Assembly: GCA_022496205.1 (NCBI GenBank)
Contig: WTXD01000049.1
Coordinates: 1 to 64,000, forward strand
Direction: 5' to 3'
DNA from: Gloeopeniophorella convolvens
Lineage: Eukaryota; Basidiomycota; Agaricomycetes; Russulales
Length of the DNA: 64,000 nt
The stretch's first letter is position 1, and each line of letters starts with the position of its first letter. Shown one piece after another: positions 11,802-22,262 of the stretch. The notes under the pieces are model-generated. The model saw nothing but the letters and a program-made list of their open reading frames with translations, made no database searches and had not been told where the DNA came from. A program made the position numbers and the translations under genes.

Positions 11802-12724
11802 GATGAAGGTGATGAGGGCAATGGCGCTCAAGAGCTAATAAAGCTGGCTAGGGCTACTGTTTGTCAGAGATTTCTCACAATACACCGACTGAGACAGCCT
11901 CGACCGCTCCATTTTGGCAATGGTGACAATGCTTTTGTCCCGTGACTGGCGCGATCCGCCCGTGATGAGACGTGCGAATAACTTATAAAGTGTCCCGAGA
12001 CAGATGTCTTGTAACATGTAACAGGAGACCACAAAGGTTTTGGTGCGCCGAACTGGGGTGCCACGCCGTTTTCCATCAGTGTTGAAAGTCACGACGCAGA
12101 GGCGTTCTAGAACGAACTGGGTCGCGCATCACTTCAACTTGTGCCGCGTGAACTAATAAGCACGCCCTTCCTGGAGAGGCTTCCGCGGACCCCGGAAAAA
12201 GGAAACGAACGGGTATGTACCGCACAGCCTCCAGGGTCATTGTACCCAGAGACATGCATGGCATGAAGAACTCGGCAGAGTCGCGTCAGGCGAGGGGCAA
12301 ATATCATGAGTCGATGTTCTGTTGTTGGTCGCAGGGCTCTGCCGAGCCCGGGGTGATGTTCGGCCGGCCCCCGGAGAGGCAATACGTAAGTATGGTTCCG
12401 CGCTGCGTTTGGCAGCCCAAGTCCGCCAGTGGGAATTGGATATTGAATAATAAGCGGCCGGGTGCCCCGTCGGGCCGACAACTGTTCGCGTCCGAGGTCA
12501 GAATTCGCTCTGTCGCCCTGCTCGTGGCTGCAATTGACAGATCAATAGTTCAATCCTCGATGCGAATACCTTACTCGGTGGGGAGAAGAACAAACGTAAA
12601 CAAAATGGCATTGGGCGTGTTGGTGCGCCTCCCTCGTCGTCTTCCTCAGTCAACCATCCCAACAGTGTCCACAGACTTGCAGCGACTACCGCTCTGATCC
12701 TACGAGCCAGCGTTTCTCAACCCG
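11802..12724. promoter_or_regulatory. Divergent promoter region, FAD oxidase / P450-3
   Basis: These 0.9 kb lie between divergent starts. Several open frames exist on both strands but none carries a recognisable motif. No clear TATA element was identified. The stretch most likely holds both promoters. Confidence 0.4.
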
Positions 12725-14740
12725 ATGAACTTGGTCGTAGTGCTCGCCGCCATCGCCTTCCTTGCTCTCACTTTCTTCTGGATCAAGCAGCTCTCAGTCG
12801 GATCGCGTTCTCTTCCGCTTCCACCAGGTCCTAAGGGCCTCCCAGTCCTTGGAAATCTACTCGACCTTGCAAGTGACGAAGTTCATGTCAAGGCTCGGGA
12901 TTGGTCGCGTCAGCTCGGTGCGTTCAGTTGAAATTTCTGACAACTCACTCTTGCGCTCAAACACCGTCGTGACAGGCGATGATATCATTTCACTCAATGT
13001 CTTGGGCTCTACTATGATTATTCTCAACTCAGCACAGGCCGTATCAGACATTTTTGACAAGAGGGGTTCAAACTACTCGGACCGCCCCGATATGCCGATG
13101 ATTGTCGACCTGTACGTTGCGTTTTTCGGGACAGCACCGTGACTCGAGTTTCACTGCGGGGACAGGATGGGCTGGGACTGGACGTTCGCACTTATGCGCT
13201 ATGGCCCTCGATGGAAGGAGCACCGTCGCGTCTTTCACGGCCACTTCAACCATAGCGTTGCTGAACATCAAGAAATTCAGTTGGACATATCCCGGGAGCT
13301 CCTATCTTTGTTGCTGAAGTCTCCGGGAAAATACCTCGAGCATATGAGGCAGTGAGTCTCTCCTGTTTCCATGCTATCGATCCTCACGGTCTTACAGTTA
13401 TGCTGCTCATATCATCATGAAACGGGTGTAAGCGTTTCCTGGAATGCACCCGGCTTGAAACTCAATCCCTCATAGTTACGGTCACACGGTCATCGATAAC
13501 AACGATCCATATGTCCGCCTTGTAGACGAAGCGTCAAAGAGTACTTCGGAGGCTGCTGTTCCCGGTGCCTTCCTAGTTGACCTTTTTCCGAGCCGTACGA
13601 TTCCAACCCGGGCCATAATTCCCTCTTACTGACGCACATGATTATATCAGTGAAGCACGTCCCCGAGTGGATGCCTGGTGCAGGGTTCAAAAAGAAAGCC
13701 AGAGAGTGGCGCAAGCTTTCGGAGGCCATGATCAACGTCCCGTATGACATGGTCAAAGAGAAGTTTGTGCGTTCATGGATGTTGCGCTTACGTTGAGCTG
13801 CCATGGATCTGACCTGATCGTCAGAGCAACGGTAACGCAGTGCCCTGCTTCGTCTCCATTTGCCTAGAGCAGAACGCTGCAAGCCAGGCAGCAGGGAAAG
13901 GTGAAATCCTCACGGAGGAGTTGATCAAGGACTCCGCGGCCGTTGCATATGCTGCGGGTGCAGACACGACCGTATCCACTCTGACGACCTTCATCCTCGC
14001 GATGACGTTACACCCGGAGTCGCAGAAGCGCGCGCAAGCCGAATTGGACGCCGTGCTTGGCGACCGTCTCCCTACCTTTGCCGACAAAGAGTACCTCCCA
14101 TATACTGTTGCTATAATGAAGGAAGTCCTCCGTTGGATTCCAGTATTGCCCTTAGCCGTTCCCCACAGAGCTGTGAACTCGGATCAATACAAAGGCTATC
14201 TCATACCCGCGGGAACTTCAGTCATCGGGAACGCCTGGTACGTACGCATTGTCTCAGGGCTCCTTGGCTCTCCCTCACGTTGTTCCTTGAGGGCTATCTT
14301 CCATGATGAGACGGTCTTTGTGGGGCCTGAAAAGTTCAGGCCCGAACGCTTCATTGAAAACAAGCTTCCGGATCCTGCAGACAGTGGTGCTTTCGGTTTT
14401 GGGCGTCGGTAGGTCCTACGATTCTCGTGTTATGCCCCAAGACGGTAATTGTTTCTAGTGCTTGTGCGGGGAAGACCATGGCGCTGGATACAATCTGGAT
14501 AGCCATGGTTTCCATTTTGTCCGTGTATGATATTTCGAAGGCCATCGATGACGACGGGAACGTGATTACTCCAGAAGTCAAGCTGAATCCCGGAACCATC
14601 AGGTTGGTAGCCCTTCATGCTTTCTGCGCCAAGTCGTTCATGTTGCGCGCAGCCACCCGGCACCTTTCAAGTGCAAAATTGAGCCAAGGTCCAGGGCTGC
14701 TCAAGCGCTTATACAGGCGGCTGGGACGGGCGCGAAGTAG
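12725..14740 (+). CDS. Cytochrome P450 (P450-3)
   Basis: This P450 has an N-terminal hydrophobic anchor (residues about 3-17) and the hinge LPLPPGPKGLPVLGN. The I-helix reads YAAGADTTVSTL and the ExxR is in KEVLRWIP. The PERF-type motif FRPERF follows an exon junction after GNAW, where splicing restores WAIFHDETVF. The heme loop FGFGRRACAGKTMA is assembled across an intron at about 14409-14458. The last exon ends AGTGAK with TAG at 14738-14740. About nine introns are needed, all with GT..AG ends. It shares the general type of P450-1 and P450-2 but is clearly diverged from them. It is the nearest upstream gene to the sesquiterpene cyclase and reads in the same direction, so it is a good candidate for oxidation of the hydrocarbon. 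Confidence 0.9.
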
Positions 14741-15429
14741 ATACTCGGCCAACTGATCTCAGCTAGATAGACATGTACCACCTCCTACCCTGAAGCGCTT
14801 CGGGGACAATGCGCGCAATGAGATATGCTAGTGGTTCACTTTACAACCGAAGTACGATCCACGCGAGCGTCATATCCTCGAGTCTTATCTTTCAAGGGCC
14901 GGCGTCCCTGCCTATAACAGAAGCGCACGGGAGACATGCTCAGGGCCGAGTCATGGTAGGTTAGCCTCCATTTTGTCCGAGTTGGAACGGAGAGTGTGTG
15001 CTACGCCTAAGTTAGTTTGGGGGTAAGGGTCCACTGGGGAAATTGTAAGGGGATGTGTCTGTCTTCGTCACGGTCTAGTTGGCGAGTTCAGGGCATGCCA
15101 AGGGGCGCCTTGCATCGTCATGCGCGGAGAAGATGCGCGGAGAAGGCAACGAGTACCACAGCTTCGCATTCACATGCACACATGAACGTATCTAGAAAAG
15201 AAAAGCCTGTACTCCTCTGATTCCAGGGGTTGGAAACCAAAGCAGCTCCGTACGTATATGGCGTGATGCAAAATCCTCAGGCGCAATGTAAAGCCTTCAG
15301 GGCGGTATTGTAACCCTCGCGAGAAACCGGGCTGCAATAAGTGTCCGAGATGAGCTGGATCATTCAAGTCTGGCACACCTCCGGCATGCTCCCTGTCCGC
15401 GGGTGGGCGCGGCCGCCTCTTCGCTTATG

Positions 15430-15474
15430 GAGACAGGCCGGGCGAATAGAGGGAATCGAACCCGAGCCTGTCTC
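15430..15474. repeat. 13-bp inverted repeat / hairpin
   Basis: GAGACAGGCCGGG (15430-15442) pairs with CCCG-A-GCCTGTCTC (15461-15474), with a single bulged base and an 18-nt loop. It lies about 390 bp upstream of the cyclase start. The function is unknown; it could be a binding palindrome, a structured 5' leader or chance. Confidence 0.6.
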
Positions 15475-15790
15475 GAGTGCAAGACTAGGTGACGAGATCG
15501 AGCTAGTAGACATCTAGTGCTGAAGCGAATGCGAAATCCGGAAGCGCTATTCATGGGTACGGTCACTCGGAACCCGGTGAGCGCTGGACAGGACACCAGA
15601 TTGCCAGTGTACTCTTGCCCAGGCCTAAGCTCCGTCGGAGGTTCAAGACTCCAGCGGCACCATCAAGCGTTCCGGGTGGCTTCGAATCCGAAATTCGACA
15701 GCCTAAGCCCGAGCCAATGGACCTCTTGTACAGATTTGGGCGGCTCTCTGTCGGCTCCTGTGGGGATTGTACGCGTCAAAGCGCGGGCAG

Positions 15791-15802
15791 ATATATTTAA
15801 AA
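15791..15802 (+). promoter_or_regulatory. Probable TATA element of the sesquiterpene cyclase gene
   Basis: ATATATTTAAAA lies about 60 bp upstream of the ATG at 15861, in an otherwise GC-balanced stretch. The position is normal for a fungal core promoter. Confidence 0.6.
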
Positions 15803-15860
15803 GGATGTTAGTAGATTCGCCATATCTCAACACTATCCACGCTCTCACCTCGCACCGCAC

Positions 15861-17129
15861 ATGTTCATCCAATCCACCATGCCCGAGAAGTATTGCATTC
15901 CAGACAACTTGGAGAACTGGAAATGGCCGCGCCATCTCAACCCACACTACCCCGAAGTAAAGGCAGAGTCTGCAGCTTGGGCGAGGAGCTTCGGGGCCTT
16001 TAGCCCTAAGGCTCAGTACGCTTATGACCGCTGCGACTTCAGTATGGTTCACAAGTAGTTTTCTCTATTTTTGTCGACTCATGCTGTGATAGACCTCCTT
16101 GCATCCCTTGCATACCCCCTGCACGATAAAGGTCAGTCTTTTCTGAGTCAGTCTTGTTGTTTTCGCTCACCATCACCGTACAGCCCGCTTGCGCACCGGC
16201 TGTGATTTGATGAACATGTTCTTCGTGTTCGACGAATACTCAGATGTTGCACATGAGGATGACGTCCGAGTAATGGCGGACATTATCATGGACGCCTTGC
16301 GTAATCCACACACACCCAGACCCAAGGACGAGTGGGTAGGAGGCGAAGTTACCCGACAGTAAGTCTCACCAATACTTTGTGAGAGTACACGCTCAGCAGC
16401 CTCCGTTCAGGTTCTGGGAGCTTGCCATCAAAACTGCCAGCCCACAGGCCCAGAAGCACTTCGTCGAGACATTCGATACGTACACCTCATCCGTCGTGCA
16501 GCAGGCCGCGGACCGGACTCATAGGCATGTTCGAAGCATAGAAGACTACCTAGAAGTCCGCAGGGATACGATCGGGGCCAAGCCATCCTTCGCCGTCCTT
16601 GAGCTAGAGATGGACCTTCCCGACGAAGTCGTTCATCACCCAGTCATCGACGAGCTGTCGATTTTGACCATCGACATGATCTTGCTCGGCAACGTGAGTA
16701 GGTAGCGCTCGTTGCGAAGCAAAGCTGACGGTGCGGTCCACTATGCAGGATATCGCGTCGTATAACTTGGAGCAAGCACGAGGCGACGACAACCACAACA
16801 TAGTGACCATTGTGATGCACAACCACAAGACCGACATCAAAGGCGCTATGGACTGGGTCGCCAAGTACCACAAGGAGCTTGAAGCGAAGTTCATGGACAT
16901 CTACGAGAACAAGATTCCTAAGTTCGGTGAGCCGATAGACACCGAGTTGGCTCAGTACGTGGACGGTCTGGGCAACTGGGTGCGAGCGAGCGACCAATGG
17001 GGATTCGAGAGCGAGCGGTACTTCGGGAAGAGGGCACCCGAGATTCAAAAGACGCGCTGGGTGACTTTGTTGGCGAAGGAACGTTCGGACGAACTCGGCC
17101 CGCAGCTCGTCGATGGTTCCAAGTTGTGA
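15861..17129 (+). CDS. Sesquiterpene cyclase, delta-6-protoilludene-synthase-like
   Basis: This is a class I terpene synthase expected to cyclise farnesyl diphosphate with Mg2+. After splicing, exon 1 joins CDF to [13 protein letters not shown], and the next exon gives FFVFDEYSD, the D(D/E)xxD metal motif. The second metal site reads [15 protein letters not shown]; Asn, Ser and Glu of the NSE triad are present. A C-terminal WGFESERYF carries the Arg-Tyr pair. The NSE motif followed by EQARGDD and HNIVTIVM is, as I recall, typical of basidiomycete clade III 1,11-cyclising enzymes (protoilludene synthases). Length is about 340 residues, normal for the family. The start could also be the second in-frame ATG at 15879 (MPEKYCIPD). 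It is the core enzyme of the cluster. Product assignment is inference. Confidence 0.9.
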
Positions 17130-17887
17130 TCGTTGTACATGGTTTGATGACTGCCCCCCGTTCTTCGTTTCGCGGATGGCACCCGAACAATTAGAGTCTA
17201 TGAGTGGCCTTAGGCGTTGCGTAATCCCAGCAATTTATATGGTGCCTAGGTGCCAATGCGATAGAGCTACATGGGTGAAAGGGAGATGAAGTGGTCGATG
17301 TCCGCCATGAGGGTGCCGGGGGCCGTGTCAAAGAAATGAATTCGGACGCGGCGACCTCGAGCTCCGGAGGCCACAGTGCGGATATTGCCGGAGTTGGCGA
17401 GGCACTTGAGGCCGCCCGGCCGGCTCACTGGCAAGCGTTCAACGTGACGTTCACTACGGTTGTTCACGGCATGCACTGACTGGCTGGAGTGCCTCCACAA
17501 GCCTCCCACCATGGACCAACTCCGTCTACTAGGGCAGGACACCCACCGCTACGATACTCGATTGGCCAATTTTTACACGGCTGCTCTCGTCAACGGCTCA
17601 GCCCGACGTACCCCGATAGCCCAGATCACTCGGGTTGGTGGTAGCAGATTAGTTCGGTTCTGCCCTCATACAATGTTCCCTGCGGCTGCTCTCCTTACCA
17701 GCACACAGTCCCGAGCGGGAACCGAGGCCCGTTTCCGGGCGATTGGTTTATTGCGTCCATGTTATGGATGTCACCTAGTATTTGAGAGTGCGTCCATCTA
17801 CCACCAACGTAACTCGCTCGCTCTGGAAGCTGCGCTGCGTTATAGTCGGGCACCGTTCCGGACTGCCAGACAGAACGCACTTTCAGC
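17130..17887. other. Intergenic stretch between cyclase and P450-4
   Basis: No gene is supported in these 0.76 kb. A minus-strand open frame (17267-17542) has protein-like codons at its end but no recognised motif and no homologous neighbour. Confidence 0.4.
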
Positions 17888-20119
17888 ATGCCAACGTTCA
17901 TCTGGGAGTTGGGGATCATTCTCGTGTCTGTCTTCACTGTATCCTGCATCTGGAGCGTCTACCGGACGAGAAAGTACCCTTGCTTGACTGATCTTCCAGG
18001 ACCACCGTCGGAGTCCTTCCTCCTAGGTAACGATATCCGAAAGGTATTGGTGCTGTCATTTTTGAAACTGAAGTGCCTGCCGCAGGTAACCTCCGCCAGC
18101 TCATGCGGGAACAGGTCGGTGACTGCGACATTGAATGGCAAAACACCTTCGGTATGGTTGCGCGAATAAAGGCGCCCCTGGGTGTGAGTAACACGCGCTC
18201 CTTTGGCTCTGACGTCCCTCCTGACCTCAAACAGGGTGACAGAATTTGGGTATCCGATCCCAAGGCGATACAGTACATTCTACAAACATCCCGTTATCGT
18301 TATGTGAAGTCATACGCTGCGCGCTTTGGACTAAACACGGCTACAGGGAAAGGCGTGAACGGCGCAGAAGGTAGTAGTTGACATCTCATCATAAGTGACA
18401 CTCAATAATTGACTGCACGTCGGCAGGTGAAGACCACTATAGACAACGACGTGTTCTTCTTCCAGCATTTGGTGCGCCTGAGAGCAAGGCACAACTTCCC
18501 ATATTCAGAGAATGCGCCTGGGAGGTAGAAATTTTCATGCTTTTTTAGAGTTCAAGCGCTAGTGGCTAACCCGTAGAAGCTATGTCAGGGATTCGCAATT
18601 GCCGCGGAAACGCATGGCGAGCGCTCCCGAGAAGAAAACATACCGCAATTTTTAAGCTTTGCTATACTCAACGCCCTCGGCTTAGCCGCGTTCAACTATG
18701 ACTTTCGCGAGCACGGCGACGATCAAGTGGAATTCACCGCATCGTTGCACGACTTTATGTACGTCCTACCGCTGCACTACAGCCGACGCCCCCAGTAATC
18801 ATCAACTACAGGGCTAAGGGTTTTGGTCTTCCCTCTAACAGGAAAGTGTTCCTTCAGGGGATTATGGTGTATGTACCACCGGGACTTCTAGATGTCATGG
18901 CCTACCTCCCAACGCCCGGACTTGCGTTCCTACGGCACCACGTGCAGTTGTCTTATCGCATAGCACGGAAATTGGTCTATTCAAAGGTATCAGTGCCGGA
19001 AGGCGAAGGAAACAACAGAGACGCACTCAGTCGAATTGGTATTCACAACCTGCTTTATCAGTTTACGATCATTCTGACCCGCGAAAGTCAAAGCGAACCG
19101 GTCTGAAGCAGAGCGTTGGCGTCTCAGCGATGCAGAGCTCCTTCCTCAGCTCGCGTGGGTGCCCAGATAGCTATGCTAGCTTCCCAGCTGACGCCTGCCA
19201 TCAGCACGATCTTAGGAGCAGGTCATGAAACGACAGTCAACACGCTTAGCTGGATACTTTTCGAGCTTGCAACTCATCCGGACGAGCAACGCAGGCTCCG
19301 CGAGGAGATCCGCTCCGCGACTGCCGCCGAAAACCATGCTGGGACTCCCATCGACCTTGATGCACTTCCTTTATTAAACGCTGTCATCAAGGTAAGTGCC
19401 AACCTTTGCTCTATCTTCACGGCTTAAACGTCCACTGGCAACAGGAGACCCTCCGTTTCGACACGGTAGTTCCACATCTTTTCCGCACGGCGACTCGTGA
19501 CGATATTGTCCCTCTCTCCAAACCAATCAATTGTCCCTCTGGGAGAGTCCTCACCGAGCTCTGTATCCCCAGAGAAACGCATATTATTATATCAAACATC
19601 GCATATAACAGGTGGCCGCGTCGAGTGGCCGCATTCTCCCATTAGAGCACTTACTGTTTGTCATTCAGAAACAGGGAGCTTTGGGGTGAAGATGCAACTA
19701 TTTGGAGGCCGGATAGGTGGCTGGATGGGACAATCAAGACTTCAGACGTCAACGTTGGAGTCTGGGCCAACCTGTGCGTAAAACGGTCTTGATCTGCTCC
19801 GTGCCTGTGTCTTACGCGCCGCCAACAGAATGTCTTTTGGATCCGGACATCGGGCGTGTCTCGGGTGGAGATTTGCGTAGCTATCCCACAGCGCTCCGCC
19901 CAGCAAGCGAATTTGACGTTGACCGTGAACAGGGTTACTGAGGTGCAAGCCTTTCTGTTCGAGCTTGTCTCGCGATTACACTTCGAGCCTACTGAGAGGA
20001 CGCTGCGAATTCGACGAGAGAACTGTCTTGTGATGCTTCCGATGGTTGAAGGAGAGGAGGCAAAGGGAAATCAGCTTCCGCTCAAGATCTCGCTTGCCGA
20101 CCGTACAGATGTTCAGTAA
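17888..20119 (+). CDS. Cytochrome P450 (P450-4), different subfamily from P450-1/2/3
   Basis: The N-terminus has a hydrophobic anchor (residues about 4-22) and the hinge [16 protein letters not shown]. Splicing gives the I-helix [17 protein letters not shown], the ExxR in ETLRFD, the segment RPDRWLDG, and the heme loop [15 protein letters not shown]. An in-frame TAG directly after the heme loop is explained by a 56-nt intron (19877-19932); splicing gives [17 protein letters not shown]. The stop is TAA at 20117-20119. The gene needs more than ten introns and all motifs are intact. It resembles the basidiomycete CYP5144/CYP5150-type expansions and P450-5, but the family number is a guess. It lies just downstream of the cyclase on the same strand. 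Confidence 0.88.
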
Positions 20120-20857
20120 ATAGGTTATGTCTCACTTATGTCTCGAGACGGACGCTAGTGCCATCAGTTTGGGAAAGGCAAGACTGCTTCAGATCTTAGC
20201 GCTGAAGTCGATGATTGCATGCGGAGGCAAACTAAGTTAAATACGCTGCTGCCTGCCGTTTGCACCGACAAATGGCTGCGCTGCCAGCGGCTCACGAACC
20301 AGGGGCGTCATATTGGTGGATCTGCCGACTGACCGATTGCCATGAGGTCTTGAAGCCCTGGGGTCGGAGGGGCGCTAGCGCTAGACGGGAGACACGTGAA
20401 ATCAGCGCCCAGCGGCTGTGTGGAGGTGGATCCGACACGTTTGGAAAGGAAGAATGCAGTGAGTTCGGGCGCAACGCTGGCATGTTCTGTTGTGCATATC
20501 CCGAGTTTGCCTGCGCACCGGCGGCAGCTGGTTGCAGATACATCCGTTATATGGAGGCGAGCCTCGTGTGACAGACATGTTGCAGAGAGTTCGGGGGCGA
20601 CGCCGCCGGGTGGCAAGCGGAGATAGGCAGAAGCGATTAATGGCGGACCAGGGCGGACCTATTTTGCGTGGCGCGTGCACAGGCGCGTGAGCAGATGGAC
20701 ACTGGAATGGCTCAGTAACGGCGCCTGCCACCCGCTTCGTACGTCCTCATCAGGGTATATATCTTGCGTACGCTACCCTCAGGGAGCACCGCTTCTACCT
20801 GCCCGCCAACTTCATCTCCCTTCTCCCCCACCTTGGCAAAGGACCGCAACCACGAAC
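20120..20857. other. Intergenic stretch with no recognised gene
   Basis: Overlapping open frames of about 65-110 codons occur on both strands at 20260-20730, which is typical of GC-rich noncoding DNA. No domain or motif is seen. A TATATAT at 20756-20762 precedes the small reading frame at 20858. Confidence 0.4.
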
Positions 20858-21037
20858 ATGCGTATCTTTGACGTTTACGAGCACCCTTCCTTCGAGGTCG
20901 AGGAGGCGGACAAGGCCGCCGCGCAAACCATCGTTCGTCGGCTAGGACTTGGTGCAACAGTGTCTGCCCTCGTGGCAGTTGGCTTCTGGCGGTATTACTG
21001 GTCGGATCAGAGTCCGCCGTCCTCCTGCAGTTCTTGA
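20858..21037 (+). CDS. Possible 59-residue protein with one membrane segment
   Basis: A short single-exon reading frame begins at ATG 20858 and ends at TGA 21037. A TATATAT (20756-20762) lies about 100 bp upstream. A pyrimidine-rich stretch with CTTCATCTCCCTTCTCCCCC lies between them, a layout typical of expressed fungal genes. The start is acidic and polar (DVYEHPSFEVEEADK). One hydrophobic helix follows (about residues 29-46, LGLGATVSALVAVGFW), then a short Ser/Pro/Cys tail. I recognise no family. It could be a real small membrane peptide, the first exon of a longer gene, or noise in the HMG-CoA synthase upstream region. Confidence 0.35.
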   Translation: MRIFDVYEHPSFEVEEADKAAAQTIVRRLGLGATVSALVAVGFWRYYWSDQSPPSSCSS

Positions 21038-22262
21038 CGTGATACTCATCGTGTTCATAGATTCTGAAGAATCACGACTGTTCGGCACATTATCGTTCTA
21101 AACGCGTGCCATCCATCATGTTACCCTGTTGCTGTACGGAGATCTCTCGAGTGGATTATTGTATATTCCGGTACGGACACACCCTATCGGACGAATGGCA
21201 CTGGCTGATAGCAGCACAACTGCACAGTCATGTATTACTAGTCGCCGCCGACATCAGCGAATGTGGCGGTGTTGGGTGATGGCTAGGTGTAACTTTTACT
21301 GCTACTTGCAATTGAAGTAACTGCGATGTGTATAAAATTACTCGGAAGCTTGTTCCGCTGCCTTGTGTTGGTTCATAATCCCGAGAGATGACAAGCACCT
21401 ATTGAATTTGCCAATCTCAACGTCAACGTCCATCATGAGCTAAACTTACTCAGAATCCGGTGGTTAGAAACCTAGGCCAGGCCATTGAAGGCCTAGGGGT
21501 GATGCGCCTTGTCCCGATGCTTTCCGAAACAGCCTTCGCGCGACGTCATGCGCCTAAATGTCTGAGTCTTTGTCCCTACTCTCGCCCCTACGAACGGTAG
21601 CTCCGGGGCCTAGGCGGCGTGCAGGCGGGGGTAGGTCAGAGCTGGAGGTGGCAAACGACTCCCGGAATGGACTGCGGTGACGCGGGGAAGCGCGGGTGCC
21701 GAACCGCCGCGGGTGGTCCATGTTGACCGGACGTTACACGGTTCTGGTCCGTTTGGGACCTGCGATACATGCTTAGTCCTGCTTAGCCTCGCCTTCGACC
21801 CGGTCGGAACGGCCCTGGGTCGTTCCATTATCGCAGAGTGGAGCGCTACGCTGTGTCCGAGACCGGACTGGATACAGGGCAGGAAGCTGTGCGAGACGGG
21901 TCCGTTCGAGACGTAGCAAAGATGGCAACGATACGCCGGCTTGTTAGGTAAGAAAGGGCGTTCTGCAGGAGATCTGTAAGGTCTCGGGGGTACGACGAGA
22001 GCGGAATGAGTTCGAGATGCGAAAAGGGCCCGGGTTTCCGTGGGTGTGGCGGGGTCGCCATGGCCAGGGCGATTCAGAGTCGAAATTTGGAAGCGACGCC
22101 GGGCGACGCCCTTCGCAGATATTCGTGATCCCTGAATTTTGCCCTTTTTTTCCAAAACATCGGACGATTCCATCGCATCGTATCATCCCCTCTCCTCTAT
22201 TTAATAAATGGTCCCGCACCACCCCAGTCACCAACCCATCTCCCCACCTCTTACTTTCCACA
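21038..22262. promoter_or_regulatory. Upstream region of the HMG-CoA synthase gene
   Basis: No gene is supported in these 1.2 kb. A 187-codon open frame on the minus strand (21610-22173) overlaps the promoter and has no recognisable motif. TATTTAATAAAT at 22198-22209, about 55 bp before the HMG-CoA synthase ATG, is a probable TATA element, preceded by a pyrimidine-rich tract. Confidence 0.5.

Larger units (their letters stand above)
14741..15860. other. Intergenic region and promoter upstream of the sesquiterpene cyclase
   Basis: No gene is recognised in these 1.1 kb. It contains a strong inverted repeat (15430-15474, listed separately) and ends in the cyclase promoter with a TATA-like element at 15791-15802. 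Confidence 0.5.

Noticed and set aside
15440..15475. tRNA gene on the minus strand (GGGTTCGATTCCC)
   Set aside because: Only the T-arm-like loop is present; no acceptor, D-arm or A box could be matched, and the sequence is better explained as a simple hairpin.
17267..17542. 91-codon minus-strand frame with a protein-like tail (RIHFFDTAPGTLMADIDHF)
   Set aside because: No recognised family and no supporting neighbouring exon; could be a gene relic but not supportable.
19871..19935. In-frame stop after the P450-4 heme loop, suggesting a pseudogene
   Set aside because: A 56-nt GT..AG intron (19877-19932) removes it and restores the conserved FAVTEVQAF reading.
21610..22173. 187-codon minus-strand frame upstream of HMG-CoA synthase
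   Set aside because: It covers the promoter region, has no motif and the composition is arginine/serine/proline-rich as expected by chance.
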